DNA of 64,000 bases from Neopusillimonas maritima (GCF_003576595.1 NZ_NQOU01000004.1:292993-356992), one strand, 5' to 3'; shown: positions 1 to 9,107, counted from the stretch's first letter. A program made the numbers and translations. The notes: generated from the letters alone by a model not told the origin.

Positions 1-1566
1 CGACACCAGCCAGAATTCGTCGCAAACCGAACGCAACAAGGCACGGTCATGGCTGACCAACATCACCGAGCCTTCAAACTCATTCAAAGCCACACTCAGT
101 GCCTCGCGGGTTGCCAAATCCAAATGGTTGGTGGGCTCATCAAGTAGCAGCAAATTAGGGCGCTGCCACACAATCATGCAAAGCACCAAACGCGCTTTCT
201 CACCGCCGCTCATGCTGCCAACCGCCTGCTTGACCATATCGCCACTGAAATTGAAGGTGCCCAGAAAATTACGCAAACCCTGTTCGCGGCATTCCATGGC
301 ACTGGGACGCACCCCGGCGGGGGTGTCTCGTACCAGGCGTATCATGTGTTCCAGCGGATTTTCGGCAGGCCGCAGAACGTCGAGTTCTTGCTGGGAAAAA
401 TAACCGATATTCAAGCCTTTCCCGGTAATGATTTCACCCGCAATAGGCTGCAACGCCCCCGCAATGGTTTTCACCAACGTCGACTTGCCCTGCCCATTCG
501 CGCCAAGAATACCAATACGGTGTCCCGCCAAAACAGAACGATTGGCGTTCTGAACGATTACCGTAGGCGTCGCATTAGAGGGCGCATCCTCCGGCGGCGG
601 ATAACCAAAGCTAGCAGCAGTAATCGCTAACATGGGGTTGGGCAGATTAAGCGGTGCTTTAAAGCCAAACTGGAACTCGGCATCTGCCAGAACCGGCGCA
701 ATTTTTTCCATGCGCTCAAGGGCCTTAACACGGCTTTGTGCCTGTTTGGCTTTACTGGCTTTTGCCTTGAAACGGTCGATAAACTTTTGCAGGTGAACCA
801 CCTTTTCCTGCTGCTTCGCATGGGCCGCCTGTTGCAACGCCATTTGTTCCGCCCGCATGTCTTCAAACTTGCTGTAATTGCCGCCGTAGCGTACCAACCT
901 GCCATTGTCGATATGCAGCGTCACGTTAGTCACGGAATCCAGAAACTCCCGGTCATGACTAATAACAACCATTGTCCCGGCATAATTCTTAAGCCACGCT
1001 TCCAGCCATACCAACGCATCTAAATCCAGGTGGTTGGTCGGTTCATCCAACAGCAGCAAATCCGACGGGCACATTAACGCGCGCGCCAATTGCAGGCGCA
1101 TACGCCAGCCGCCCGAGAAACTGTTCACCGGCTTGTCGAGTTCAGCCACACTAAAGCCCAGCCCCAGAATCAGGGCCTGAGCCCGCGAAGGTGCATCGTG
1201 TGCGCCGGCGTCGTGTAATGCCGTATAGGCGTACGCCATGCGCATGCCATCGTCACTTTCCTCAGACGCCGTCACTTCGTGTTGGGCCGCCAGCAAAACC
1301 GTATCGCCCTCCACGACGAAATCGGTCGCACTTTGTTCCGTTTCCGGCATGTCTTGCGCCACTTGCGACATACGCCACTGCGCCGGAATAGAAAATTCGC
1401 CACCGTCGTCGTGCAAGGTGCCGTTCAACAAAGCAAATAACGAAGACTTGCCCACGCCGTTACGCCCCACCAGACCCACTTTCTCACCGGGATTCAGCGA
1501 GACGGAGGTTTTATCAAGCAATACTTTGCTGCCGCGACGCAAGGTCACGTTTTTAAGGATAATCAT
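1..1566 (-). CDS. ABC-F family ATPase, YheS-like (3' end cut by window edge)
   Basis: The open frame starts at the ATG at 1564-1566 and runs off the left edge, giving about 522 codons of a protein that is usually near 640 residues. The N-terminus has the first Walker A (GLVGRNGVGKSS) near residues 33-44. The second nucleotide-binding domain near the window edge carries LDEPTNHLDL followed by VSHDRALLRS. Two ATP-binding cassettes in one chain, no membrane segments, and an intact linker rich in basic and helical residues are the ABC-F pattern. Members of this family are soluble and act on the ribosome rather than in transport. The order and wording of the motifs resemble E. coli YheS more than Uup or EttA. 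The physiological role of YheS-type proteins is poorly defined, so I give no symbol. Confidence 0.9.
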   Translation of the reverse strand, partial: MIILKNVTLRRGSKVLLDKTSVSLNPGEKVGLVGRNGVGKSSLFALLNGTLHDDGGEFSIPAQWRMSQVAQDMPETEQSATDFVVEGDTVLLAAQHEVTASEESDDGMRMAYAYTALHDAGAHDAPSRAQALILGLGFSVAELDKPVNSFSGGWRMRLQLARALMCPSDLLLLDEPTNHLDLDALVWLEAWLKNYAGTMVVISHDREFLDSVTNVTLHIDNGRLVRYGGNYSKFEDMRAEQMALQQAAHAKQQEKVVHLQKFIDRFKAKASKAKQAQSRVKALERMEKIAPVLADAEFQFGFKAPLNLPNPMLAITAASFGYPPPEDAPSNATPTVIVQNANRSVLAGHRIGILGANGQGKSTLVKTIAGALQPIAGEIITGKGLNIGYFSQQELDVLRPAENPLEHMIRLVRDTPAGVRPSAMECREQGLRNFLGTFNFSGDMVKQAVGSMSGGEKARLVLCMIVWQRPNLLLLDEPTNHLDLATREALSVALNEFEGSVMLVSHDRALLRSVCDEFWLVS

Positions 1567-1772
1567 TAAGGGCAGATCTTTATTTTGAATGCACAAACCC
1601 CTTAACCAAGGTGGGCTGGGATCTGAACAAAGGATGGTGCGGCGGGGGCCAACTGGGCGGCGCACCTGGAAGCAGGGCGCTAAAACCGCGCAAAAACAGC
1701 ACGAATTGTAGCATTTGAGGCTTTCTACCGTATATTCTGTGCTATACGCAGGCCTTACCGAAAGGAAAAAAC

Positions 1773-1970
1773 ATGGCAAAAAAGAACACGCTGGATCCCG
1801 ATGAAGCAGCGCTTATTCAATGGTGTATTGAAGTAGAAGGCCTCCTGGTTGCCGCAGGCGCAACCGTGCGTCAGGCGCAGGAACATATTGAAGAACAGGC
1901 CGAATGGTTTACCGACCTGTTTTACGACGGGCTAACGCCTGAAGAGGCGGCGAAGGAGGCGCTGAATTGA
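1773..1970 (+). CDS. small hypothetical protein, 65 aa
   Basis: I do not recognise this protein. The start ATG follows an AAAGGA ribosome-binding site at good spacing. The sequence is acidic, helical-looking and cysteine-poor apart from one Cys, with the ending TPEEAAKEALN. There is no signal peptide or membrane segment. It lies 64 bases upstream of the higB start on the same strand, so it may be the first gene of a transcript that includes the toxin-antitoxin pair. Real coding seems likely because of the clean RBS and natural amino acid composition, but no function is visible. Confidence 0.55.
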   Translation: MAKKNTLDPDEAALIQWCIEVEGLLVAAGATVRQAQEHIEEQAEWFTDLFYDGLTPEEAAKEALN

Positions 1971-2034
1971 AGCAGACCGTATCAAAAGCATGGGGAGCTG
2001 TTGTGTCGTGTGCCGCTACGCAGTACAATATATT

Positions 2035-2313
2035 ATGATTAGGCGTTTCCGCCATAAAGGACTTGAGCATTTCTTCGTAACGGGTTCAATGAAGGGAATC
2101 CAACCTAATCACGCCAAAAAATTAGGGCAAATTCTGCGCGTTCTGGACGTCGCTGTATCGCCGGCCGAACTAAATCTACCCGGCTTCGGGTTGCATCCGT
2201 TGCACGGCAATCTTGAAGGACATTGGTCAATTGTGGTTAACGGAAACTGGCGTATCACGTTTGTTTTTGAAGGGCAGGATGTAGATATAGTCGATTATCA
2301 AGACTATCACTAA
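2035..2313 (+). CDS. higB: HigB-type toxin (RelE superfamily mRNA interferase)
   Basis: The 92-residue protein begins MIRRFRHKGLEHFF and ends VDIVDYQDYH. These are the typical ends of the compact HigB/RelE fold: a basic N-terminal helix, NGNWRITFVFE in the core strand, and a short acidic-aromatic C-terminus. Such toxins cleave mRNA at the ribosome and are neutralised by the partner HigA. An upstream in-frame start at 1990 would add an unconserved stretch, so I chose the ATG at 2035. The antitoxin gene starts 11 bases downstream, in the toxin-first order characteristic of hig loci. Confidence 0.88.
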   Translation: MIRRFRHKGLEHFFVTGSMKGIQPNHAKKLGQILRVLDVAVSPAELNLPGFGLHPLHGNLEGHWSIVVNGNWRITFVFEGQDVDIVDYQDYH

Positions 2314-2324
2314 TCGAGAAAGAC

Positions 2325-2624
2325 ATGAGTACCTTGCATCACCCACACCCTGGACACACCTTGCGCGATCAAGTAATTACGCCGCTCGGCTTATCAGTCA
2401 GCGAAGCGGCGCAAAAGCTGGGTATGTCCAGAACTGCCCTTTCTCGTGTGATTAACGGCAAAGCCGGCATCAGTGCGGATTTGGCTATCCGCCTGGAGAT
2501 GGCAGGCATCAGTACCGCCCGGTTTTGGACTGCACTGCAAACAGAATATGATCTTGCGCAGGCCCGCCTGCACAAGCAACCCCCTATTGCACGACTGATG
2601 CCTGATGTACCGTTTACCTCATAA
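2325..2624 (+). CDS. higA: HigA-type antitoxin with Xre-family HTH
   Basis: This 99-residue protein has a helix-turn-helix near residues 25-55 (LSVSEAAQKLGMSRTALSRV, then INGKAGISADLAIRLEMA). This is the HigA/VapI signature of addiction-module antidotes. It follows higB by 11 bases and would both neutralise the toxin and repress the operon. The module looks intact. The window holds a second, distinct HigBA pair near 38.6-39.2 kb; the two antitoxins differ clearly in sequence, so cross-neutralisation is not expected. Confidence 0.88.
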   Translation: MSTLHHPHPGHTLRDQVITPLGLSVSEAAQKLGMSRTALSRVINGKAGISADLAIRLEMAGISTARFWTALQTEYDLAQARLHKQPPIARLMPDVPFTS

Positions 2625-2627
2625 TCA

Positions 2628-3758
2628 TCATGACTTCGGCATCGGCAAGGCCGGCGGGGTTATTTCAGAGTTCAGCGGTGCACTTACAATCTCTTTGGCA
2701 TTCAAATCGAACGAATTCAGATCAATACCGCGCAACACCTGATTGTCGTACGTCTTAACGTAGTACATGCCATTGGAAAGATCTGCCACGGTCGACCACT
2801 GCGTATATTCAAGCGGATCATCGCCTTGATCTTTTTCGCGCACCCAGCCTTTTGGAATATCAAAGTTATTCAGAATATGCTCGGCCAAGCGCACACTTTC
2901 GGGGCCGCTTGCCACCGGCTCAACACTCATGGTTAAGCCAAGCGCGCGAATGAAACGCGAGGGGGGCGTGCCGTCGCCAGGGATACCCAACAGACCCGAG
3001 CCTTGTCCAAAGGGCGAAATTGTCATGCCATCCAACTTAAGTGGCTCCGCATTCACACTTGAAAGCTTGACGTAGTTACTTAGGTTCGTAAGGTGCCAAT
3101 CGAAAGTCGGTGAGTTCGTCATCACGCCCACGGGGTTGTCGTACACCTTCAACTTGCCATCGATAGGCTCAACAACCAACGACGCCCCACTTGCATCATG
3201 CAGTGTGTAATGCAGCGGCGGTGCAATTTTCAGCGCCTCCTGAATCACCTTCACAACAGCCACTTCGTTATTGTTAATGGCCGCTTTCACCTCTTCCACC
3301 GTTGCAAAGTTCGTCAATGCCCAGGTTAAGAAATCCCAAGGGGCAAGCGACTTGGCCGGATCCGCTTTGGCGGGGTCAGCGTAGTTGGCAAAGCCGGGGA
3401 AATACAGCACGCCGCCTGCCAAACCTTTCTCGTTCATGCCGTCAACCAATGTACTCATGCCAAGCCCATTCAAACCCACGGCAGCATATTTGCCTGTCCA
3501 GGTCATCGCTTCCTTACCATCGGGGCCGATGGAAGACAGCTTATGGTTGCGCGGAATCACCATGGCTTTTGAATCCATGGAAAAACCGAACTCCATCGTG
3601 CGGCCATAAACCGACCCGCCATCGCTTGTAGGAATTAAAAAGCTCGTGCAAGCCGACGCAACATGCGGTGCCAGCATGGCTGCAGTCAGCAACGCTGCGG
3701 CAGTTTTGCGCACGGAACGGCGCCAGGAAAAAGTAGAAGACGAAACGCTGGAAGGCAT
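2628..3758 (-). CDS. secreted choloylglycine hydrolase-family Ntn amidohydrolase
   Basis: The 376-residue precursor has a signal peptide (twin Arg near 13-14, hydrophobic core, cleavage after ASA). Cleavage would expose Cys37 as the N-terminal nucleophile in ACTSFLIPTSDGGSVYGRTM. Arg53 is the expected active-site partner. This is the linear-amide C-N hydrolase fold of bile salt hydrolases and penicillin V acylases; the substrate cannot be read from the sequence. Gram-negative members are often periplasmic and several act on acyl-homoserine lactones, so quorum-signal hydrolysis is one possibility. The gene is monocistronic in appearance: it lies 114 bases downstream of the LodB-like gene on the same strand and converges with higA, whose stop is 3 bases from its own. 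Confidence 0.85.
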   Translation of the reverse strand: MPSSVSSSTFSWRRSVRKTAAALLTAAMLAPHVASACTSFLIPTSDGGSVYGRTMEFGFSMDSKAMVIPRNHKLSSIGPDGKEAMTWTGKYAAVGLNGLGMSTLVDGMNEKGLAGGVLYFPGFANYADPAKADPAKSLAPWDFLTWALTNFATVEEVKAAINNNEVAVVKVIQEALKIAPPLHYTLHDASGASLVVEPIDGKLKVYDNPVGVMTNSPTFDWHLTNLSNYVKLSSVNAEPLKLDGMTISPFGQGSGLLGIPGDGTPPSRFIRALGLTMSVEPVASGPESVRLAEHILNNFDIPKGWVREKDQGDDPLEYTQWSTVADLSNGMYYVKTYDNQVLRGIDLNSFDLNAKEIVSAPLNSEITPPALPMPKS

Positions 3759-3872
3759 AGGGTAAAGTCCTTTCTTTCGTTGTATGGATTAAGCTTCAAC
3801 CAGGGGTAAAGCCGCATCCCTAAAGGGACTCCCCCGTGCCCGTGCGGGCATGCTGCGAGGATAACATAGCGG

Positions 3873-5057
3873 TTAACTTCGCCGACGTTGCCAGAACGGC
3901 TGATCAGCCCAGCGAGGCTGCATGCCGTAATAATAATTTCGTTGCGTTAAATACGTTTGCCACAATTGCTGCTGTTGCGCGCTATATTGACCAATATAAG
4001 TGTTGCTGCTGCTTAACCCTGCTGCTTTTTCTTCAAAGTCACTTAACGCGTAATGAATCATATGCCCGGCATGGCTGGCGGTTCTAAGCGCCTTGTCGAT
4101 ACCTTGTGAAGACAGCGGGTCGTAAGCTTGCGCCGCATCCCCCACCGCCATCCAGGCATCACCGCAAAACGCTTGTAAACACTGGCTGTTAGCCGGTGCA
4201 CCGCGAATCGTGCCGCAAGGTTGGTAGCCCTTGGATTCAAGCAAAGGCCCAATATGGGTCGAGTCGCCCAGCAACGCGTCGAAGCCTTCCCGGCGCGCCG
4301 CCATTTTGGCTGCCGGTAAATCTTTATCGGAATGAAACACCACCAGGCGCATAGGTTCGCCGCCTTCAACAGCCGGTAAGCGGTTGCTATACCACCACCC
4401 ATTAGGCGCCGCCTCAATCCGTGTGTAGTGCTCCTCATCGGGGTTCGCACAGGAAAACCATTGTGCATAGGCGAACAACTGGTCGTTATCGGGAACCGGC
4501 TGAACACCCAACGCCTTGGCCACCGCAGCCCGACGACCGGTGCAATCGACCAGATAGCGCGCACGAACCTGCATTGTTTGCGTTTCGGAACGAAGCGTTA
4601 ATTGCCAATTAAAATCGGCGTCTGTGGTCGTATGCACGCAGGATTCGAAGCGCACCTCTTCAAGCAGCGCAGCACCCGCCGCAACGGCCTTTTCCCGAAG
4701 GGCCTTATCAAAAGCCAGTCGTTCAACGCACAAACCGAACCCCGTCGACGTAAAAAAGAACTCAGTGACATCGGGCTGTTCGGATGCCCAAACCGAAACA
4801 TTCCCGGCCGTTCTAAAAACGCCTGGAAAATTTTGTGACGGGTCTTCAATATTGCCCAGGAAATGCTTAACGATACCGATGGAAGCAGGGGGCAGCGATT
4901 CGCCCAACTTGAAGCGGGGGGCGGTTCGCTCCTCTACCAGCAGCACACGCCGGCCAAACCCGGCCAGCGTGATCGCGGTTGCAGCGCCTGCCGGCCCCGC
5001 CCCCACAATCACCACATCCCACGTACCATCGGCCGGGTCGAACTGCGCTAGCGACAC
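3873..5057 (-). CDS. LodB-like FAD-dependent oxidoreductase (tryptophan-quinone maturation factor)
   Basis: The 394-residue protein has an N-terminal Rossmann motif VVIVGAGPAGAATAI (about 15-29), then FKLGESLPP (about 50-58), and a C-terminal GDAAQAYDPLSSQGIDKAL loop. This is the arrangement of flavin monooxygenase/halogenase-like proteins. In Marinomonas the homologue LodB is a flavoprotein needed to form the cysteine tryptophylquinone of LodA. The LodA-like gene lies 3 bases upstream on the same strand, which supports that role. An independent halogenase-like enzyme is the alternative, but the pairing argues against it. Confidence 0.82.
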   Translation of the reverse strand: MSLAQFDPADGTWDVVIVGAGPAGAATAITLAGFGRRVLLVEERTAPRFKLGESLPPASIGIVKHFLGNIEDPSQNFPGVFRTAGNVSVWASEQPDVTEFFFTSTGFGLCVERLAFDKALREKAVAAGAALLEEVRFESCVHTTTDADFNWQLTLRSETQTMQVRARYLVDCTGRRAAVAKALGVQPVPDNDQLFAYAQWFSCANPDEEHYTRIEAAPNGWWYSNRLPAVEGGEPMRLVVFHSDKDLPAAKMAARREGFDALLGDSTHIGPLLESKGYQPCGTIRGAPANSQCLQAFCGDAWMAVGDAAQAYDPLSSQGIDKALRTASHAGHMIHYALSDFEEKAAGLSSSNTYIGQYSAQQQQLWQTYLTQRNYYYGMQPRWADQPFWQRRRS

Positions 5058-5060
5058 AAA

Positions 5061-7061
5061 TTATGATGCTTTGGTCGACGGCTTGTTCAAGGCCGGATCG
5101 CGCTCTTGCTCGGTGAACACAATCGACCCTTTATCCTTCACGAAACTACCGTCGCTATTCTTCATGGGCAACACCATGCCCAATCTCGGCCAGGCATAAT
5201 CCATTTGCTGGTAACCGTCGGTAGACGAAAGCGGTTCGCCCTCTGCATCGTAGCCACGGAACCACTCTTTGTGTGTTCGGGTTTGCGTTGCCGGGTCGTA
5301 TTCAAACACCACCTCGGGCCGTTGTGTGGGCCACCAAGCTTCGTTGCACGACCAGAAATCGCCCTGCCACGGGCTGGACATATACGCAGCCAGCGAACCC
5401 GCCTCGACATCTTTACCCACACGAAACGCCTCAGCAAAATACTCGCGGTAAATAATCAAGTAAGGAAACTCGATACCTGGGTGGAAACCGCCCCCAATGG
5501 TGGGTTCGAGTGCTGAACTATCCAAGGCATGCGGTTGCTCGTTCAACGGCAACTGATCGAACGGTTTGGGTTCAATGGGTGTGCCGACATCGAAGTTACC
5601 GTCGGCCCAATTCTGCATGTGTTTCAACTGCCAATCGGTCAGGCTTAGGAACTGGTCTGGCAAGTCGATGCCCAATTGCTCATTCTGCAAAGGTTTACCG
5701 CCCGTGCCCCACAACTTGGGCATTTTGGAGGCGTCTTCTTCGCGTTGGAACTCTTCGTTCTTCCAACTGGTGGGCCGCTGAGGGGGAGGCGGCATGAGCG
5801 AATCAACCAACTTGCCGTTCTTCCCGGGCGCATGACGCATTAAGCTATAGATTCGTTGCCGAATGGGCTTCATCTGTTCGCTTGGGTCGGACAACAACTT
5901 CAGATAATCGGCGTTCAGCAAATTACCCGGCTGGTTCGGGCCATGGGCACGCCCCTTTGTTTCACTTGTCAGGCCCGCCGCCTCGGCGCTCACCCAGCCA
6001 TAATTCACCGCATTGGCGAAGATCGGATACACATCGCGGTAGAAATTCGTTTTCTGGTTGGCGTACGGATACGACTCGGGGAAGGCCTCGTACACGCGAT
6101 CGCGAATCGACACCACGTGATACATGTAGGGAGAATACTTTGGCGGCGCGGTCACCACCCAGGCCCCATTTGTAGGGTTGCGCGTGCCGTCGTCCATTTC
6201 CGATTTCACGTTATCGCGCGTGCTCAGCACCGTGCCGTCGTTCAACGTCACGGTAACGTCGATTTCGCCGCCACAGGTGTCGTCCCACCAACCTGGAATA
6301 TTGAAATAAGCAAACTGGTTCGTTAGTGGGTTCTGGCCATTATCGGGCCCATTCGGCGGCGACATGGTTTCACTGGGGTTCGACATAATCACCTTGGGCG
6401 TGGTGACACTTTCGCCTTTCCCCGGTGCGGCCACAAATATCAATCGGCCTTGGTCATCAACGCGAAGCTGCCCCAGTTCAATATCTTTCGCCGCAGTGTA
6501 GGTCACTTCCACTTCCTTGGAAGGATCCTTCGGCGTAAACCCTTCAAAACGCAACTCTCCGGGCAAGGTGCCTTTCTCGATACCCGTGAAGACATCGCCC
6601 TTCATGACGACCGGGTCTTTCTGACCCGAAGCAATCGTGTGCACACCCGGATCAATAATTAATTGATCGCGCTCAATGGGCTTCTTTCCTGGCTGAATAG
6701 ACGGGTTACGCAACTTATCGGGGTCGAACAAATAAGCGCCCTGAAACGCATAATTGGCCGACTTCATATTGCGCACATGAACCCGCCAGCGCAAGGATTT
6801 GACCGCGTCTGAGTCGGACGTTAGCTCGCCGATGACTTTATCGTTGGCGTCGTAGGCATACACCCGGTAGCGCTGCGCCTGACGCTTCAACCGCGCCTGG
6901 CCATCGCGGTAGGTGCCGCCGTTGGGCCCTGGGCCGCCGCTACCGCCCGGATCCACCACAACCCCCGGCGCTTCAGGGCCGATAAAGAATTCGTCGCTGT
7001 TCCCCAGCCTGGCAAGGCCGATACCAGGATGAATGCGAATGCGCTTAATCTGCTCGGACAC
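5061..7061 (-). CDS. LodA/GoxA-family oxidase-like protein, possibly lacking the CTQ cysteine
   Basis: The 666-residue protein starts with IHPGIGLARLG and carries PGWWDDTCGGEIDV (about 256-269), GGGFHPGIEFP (about 523-533) and PWQGDFWSCNEAWWP (about 564-578). These are landmarks of the LodA family of amino acid oxidases (lysine epsilon-oxidase, glycine oxidase), which use cysteine tryptophylquinone. The chain contains only two cysteines, at about 263 and 572. From memory, family members carry Cys at the position two residues before the GG of the GGxFxPGIE motif; here that residue is Thr521. The candidate quinone tryptophan W565 is present. So this homologue may not form CTQ, or may use a different cross-link. 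Substrate unknown. It is followed 3 bases later by the LodB-like gene and preceded by a small Tat-signal protein gene. Confidence 0.85.
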   Translation of the reverse strand: MSEQIKRIRIHPGIGLARLGNSDEFFIGPEAPGVVVDPGGSGGPGPNGGTYRDGQARLKRQAQRYRVYAYDANDKVIGELTSDSDAVKSLRWRVHVRNMKSANYAFQGAYLFDPDKLRNPSIQPGKKPIERDQLIIDPGVHTIASGQKDPVVMKGDVFTGIEKGTLPGELRFEGFTPKDPSKEVEVTYTAAKDIELGQLRVDDQGRLIFVAAPGKGESVTTPKVIMSNPSETMSPPNGPDNGQNPLTNQFAYFNIPGWWDDTCGGEIDVTVTLNDGTVLSTRDNVKSEMDDGTRNPTNGAWVVTAPPKYSPYMYHVVSIRDRVYEAFPESYPYANQKTNFYRDVYPIFANAVNYGWVSAEAAGLTSETKGRAHGPNQPGNLLNADYLKLLSDPSEQMKPIRQRIYSLMRHAPGKNGKLVDSLMPPPPQRPTSWKNEEFQREEDASKMPKLWGTGGKPLQNEQLGIDLPDQFLSLTDWQLKHMQNWADGNFDVGTPIEPKPFDQLPLNEQPHALDSSALEPTIGGGFHPGIEFPYLIIYREYFAEAFRVGKDVEAGSLAAYMSSPWQGDFWSCNEAWWPTQRPEVVFEYDPATQTRTHKEWFRGYDAEGEPLSSTDGYQQMDYAWPRLGMVLPMKNSDGSFVKDKGSIVFTEQERDPALNKPSTKAS

Positions 7062-7103
7062 GGCTTCTTTCCTTTAAAAATTGTGCTTAAAAAATAAGGC
7101 TGC

Positions 7104-7391
7104 CTAACCGGCGCTCACGATTTTCCAATCGAGTAAGTCGGCCGATGCCACCTTATACCGATTACCAAAATGCTCGATGCTGGCGTAGGTGAGCCCGGCG
7201 GATTGCGTATGAGCCTGTACCGAAAAGCCCCCGCCGAAGCTAGCTTTGATTGATTTTTCAATACGCGCGTTCATTGTCGCGTTCTGCACATTATTTGCAT
7301 TAGCGACTTGTGCGGCCATAGCCATGCCCGGCACCATTAACGTTCCCGCCGCAGCACAGCCCTTAATGAAATCCCTACGCTTTATGCCCAT
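7104..7391 (-). CDS. small Tat-exported protein upstream of lodAB-like genes
   Basis: The start chosen is the ATG at 7389-7391, preceded by AAGGGG 8 bases away; a GTG six bases upstream is the alternative. The 95-residue product begins MGIKRRDFIKGCAAAG, a clear twin-arginine signal (KRRDFIKG), followed by a hydrophobic stretch and an AMA-type cleavage site. The mature part is only about 65 residues and ends KVASADLLDWKIVSAG. It lies 42 bases upstream of the LodA-like gene and probably opens the operon. I do not recognise the mature domain. A folded, Tat-dependent mini-protein next to a quinoprotein pair could be an accessory subunit or an electron-transfer partner, but it has no cofactor-binding cysteines or histidine cluster after the signal. 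Confidence 0.7.
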   Translation of the reverse strand: MGIKRRDFIKGCAAAGTLMVPGMAMAAQVANANNVQNATMNARIEKSIKASFGGGFSVQAHTQSAGLTYASIEHFGNRYKVASADLLDWKIVSAG

Positions 7392-7516
7392 TTGCACCGC
7401 CCCTTAATTATTGCGCCCTTGGCATGGGCGCTGCTTGTTTAGCAAACTACATCAGAATAATGAAACCATTATGAAACGAGCTCCGTTTGAAGTCTAGACC
7501 TGTGCCCGCAAATGCA

Positions 7517-8248
7517 CTAATCGCGCCCCGCTTTTGCAATGGCATCAGCAATTGCCTGCGGGTCGGTAAACCACACCTCGTGGCTCCCGCTACACTCAAC
7601 ATAACGAAACAGCCCCAGCTTCTCCGACAAACGCGGATGCCAGCCCAGGCTTTGCGGCAAGGCGGTGTCTTCGCGACAATTTACATAACTCTTCGGAACA
7701 GGACTGGCCGCCATAGGTTGGCTTAACACAACGCCGTCTTGAAACGTTTTATAAGGATGCGGATTCAGCTTTTCATAGGCGCTGGTGGCCAAGCTTAACG
7801 AAGCATCATTAATGAACGCCTCGCGCCATACCGGAAACGGCAACATCACCGCACCATTGTTCTGCGCTGAAACCGCATCGAAAAGCTCAACATAATGCGG
7901 CGGTACCAAATCATTCAGCGCCTCGCCGGGATCAGGCACAAACGCATTCACATAAACCAAGCGTGCCAAACGTTCGGGGCGTAAATCCGCCACCCGCGAA
8001 ATCACCATACCGCCGTAGCTGTGGCCCACCAAGCGAACTTCGCTCAAATCATGTTCGTCGAGGTACGCCGCCAGCGACTGCGCCGCGTCTTCCAAACCAA
8101 TAGTGGCACGATCATCGCCGGGCCGGTTTCCCGCCAAAGTAGGGCACATGACCAAATGGCCGCGCGAACGAAGATGCTCTGCTGTGGGCTCAAGCTCCGC
8201 CCCCGTATGCCAAGCTCCGTGAACCAACACATAAGTTAATTGCGTCAT
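7517..8248 (-). CDS. alpha/beta hydrolase
   Basis: The 243-residue protein opens YVLVHGAWHTG (oxyanion HG) and has the nucleophile elbow VGHSYGGMV with Ser77. A conserved Asp follows in VNAFVPD. The C-terminal catalytic His is in CSGSHEVWFTDP near residue 223. The compact lid and the HGAWHTG start resemble plant methyl-esterase/hydroxynitrile-lyase-like and salicylate-esterase hydrolases found widely in Proteobacteria. No signal peptide, so it is cytoplasmic. It stands alone between the lodAB-like operon and the sigma-factor operon, all on the same strand but with gaps of more than 100 bases. Substrate unknown. Confidence 0.85.
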   Translation of the reverse strand: MTQLTYVLVHGAWHTGAELEPTAEHLRSRGHLVMCPTLAGNRPGDDRATIGLEDAAQSLAAYLDEHDLSEVRLVGHSYGGMVISRVADLRPERLARLVYVNAFVPDPGEALNDLVPPHYVELFDAVSAQNNGAVMLPFPVWREAFINDASLSLATSAYEKLNPHPYKTFQDGVVLSQPMAASPVPKSYVNCREDTALPQSLGWHPRLSEKLGLFRYVECSGSHEVWFTDPQAIADAIAKAGRD

Positions 8249-8362
8249 GGTGCGTCTCCTTTAGTGGTTTTGAAGACAATGCTAGCAGAAGCAACGACGA
8301 TTAAGAAGTGATCAACAGCTGGCCGGCGGCATGGTGAATCATCCCGGCTCAGCCAGAGCAAG

Positions 8363-9100
8363 TTACGTTAGCCCCTGTTCATTCGGGCCGCGCTGTCGAA
8401 GAAAATGTAAAGATTTACCCCTTGCCAACACAGCATTAACGATGCGATCGCAACGTGCACCGTCGAATGAAAATGCATCGTCCAGCGTCAGATCAATATC
8501 GTTCGCCAAACTCGCACGTAACAGGCTGCGGGCTCGATGGTATCGAGTGCGCACGGTTGCCTCCGGCATTTTTAGTGCCAACGCAACTTCTTGTGTCGTT
8601 AACTCCTCCACGGCACGTAACACAAACACTGTTCGGTACAAGTCGGGCAGCTGCTCAATATGCGCCTCTATGATCTTGCGCAACTGCGCCCGCATTGCAA
8701 ACCGTTCAGGTTGTTGGTCGGACTTATCCGTTAACGAAGCCTGCACTTCAGGATCAGGTGAATTGATGGTGGTATCCAAAGGAATAATTTGAGCACTTTT
8801 ACGCCGCAATCGCCCAAGCGCCTCGTTCACGACAATTTGTACTAACCAAGTTGAAAGTTTGGCCTCCAGGCGAAAATTGGGTAACGCTTGCCAGGCTCGC
8901 AAATAGGCCTCCTGCAGCGCATCTTCGGCCTCTGTATCGCTGTTCAAAATGCTACGCGCCGTTCGAAATAGCAGCCGATTATGGCGGCGCATAATTATTT
9001 CAAAGGCTTCGTCGTTGCCAAGTGCAGCAGACGCGATGAGCTCTTTTTCCGGCGTAGCCTCTGAATAAATGAGGGGTGTTCTTAATTGTGTGGTTTGCAT
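8363..9100 (-). CDS. ECF-type RNA polymerase sigma factor
   Basis: The 245-residue protein has a sigma region 2 (about 30-100; DALQEAYLRAWQALPNF) and a region 4 (about 150-205; LPDLYRTVFVLRAVEELTTQ then EATVRTRYHRARSLL). It also has a C-terminal extension containing FDGARCDRIVNAVLAR, seen in a group of ECF sigmas. No anti-sigma gene is adjacent on either side. Instead it is the last gene of a tight operon (7-base gap after folE), so it may be controlled by transcription or by its own C-terminal tail. The promoters it recognises cannot be read here. Confidence 0.88.
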   Translation of the reverse strand: MQTTQLRTPLIYSEATPEKELIASAALGNDEAFEIIMRRHNRLLFRTARSILNSDTEAEDALQEAYLRAWQALPNFRLEAKLSTWLVQIVVNEALGRLRRKSAQIIPLDTTINSPDPEVQASLTDKSDQQPERFAMRAQLRKIIEAHIEQLPDLYRTVFVLRAVEELTTQEVALALKMPEATVRTRYHRARSLLRASLANDIDLTLDDAFSFDGARCDRIVNAVLARGKSLHFLRQRGPNEQGLT

Positions 9101-9107
9101 GGCAACC

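Noticed and set aside
128..1588. several plus-strand frames of 66-116 codons
   Set aside because: All lie antisense to the ABC-F gene, which carries both ATPase cassettes.
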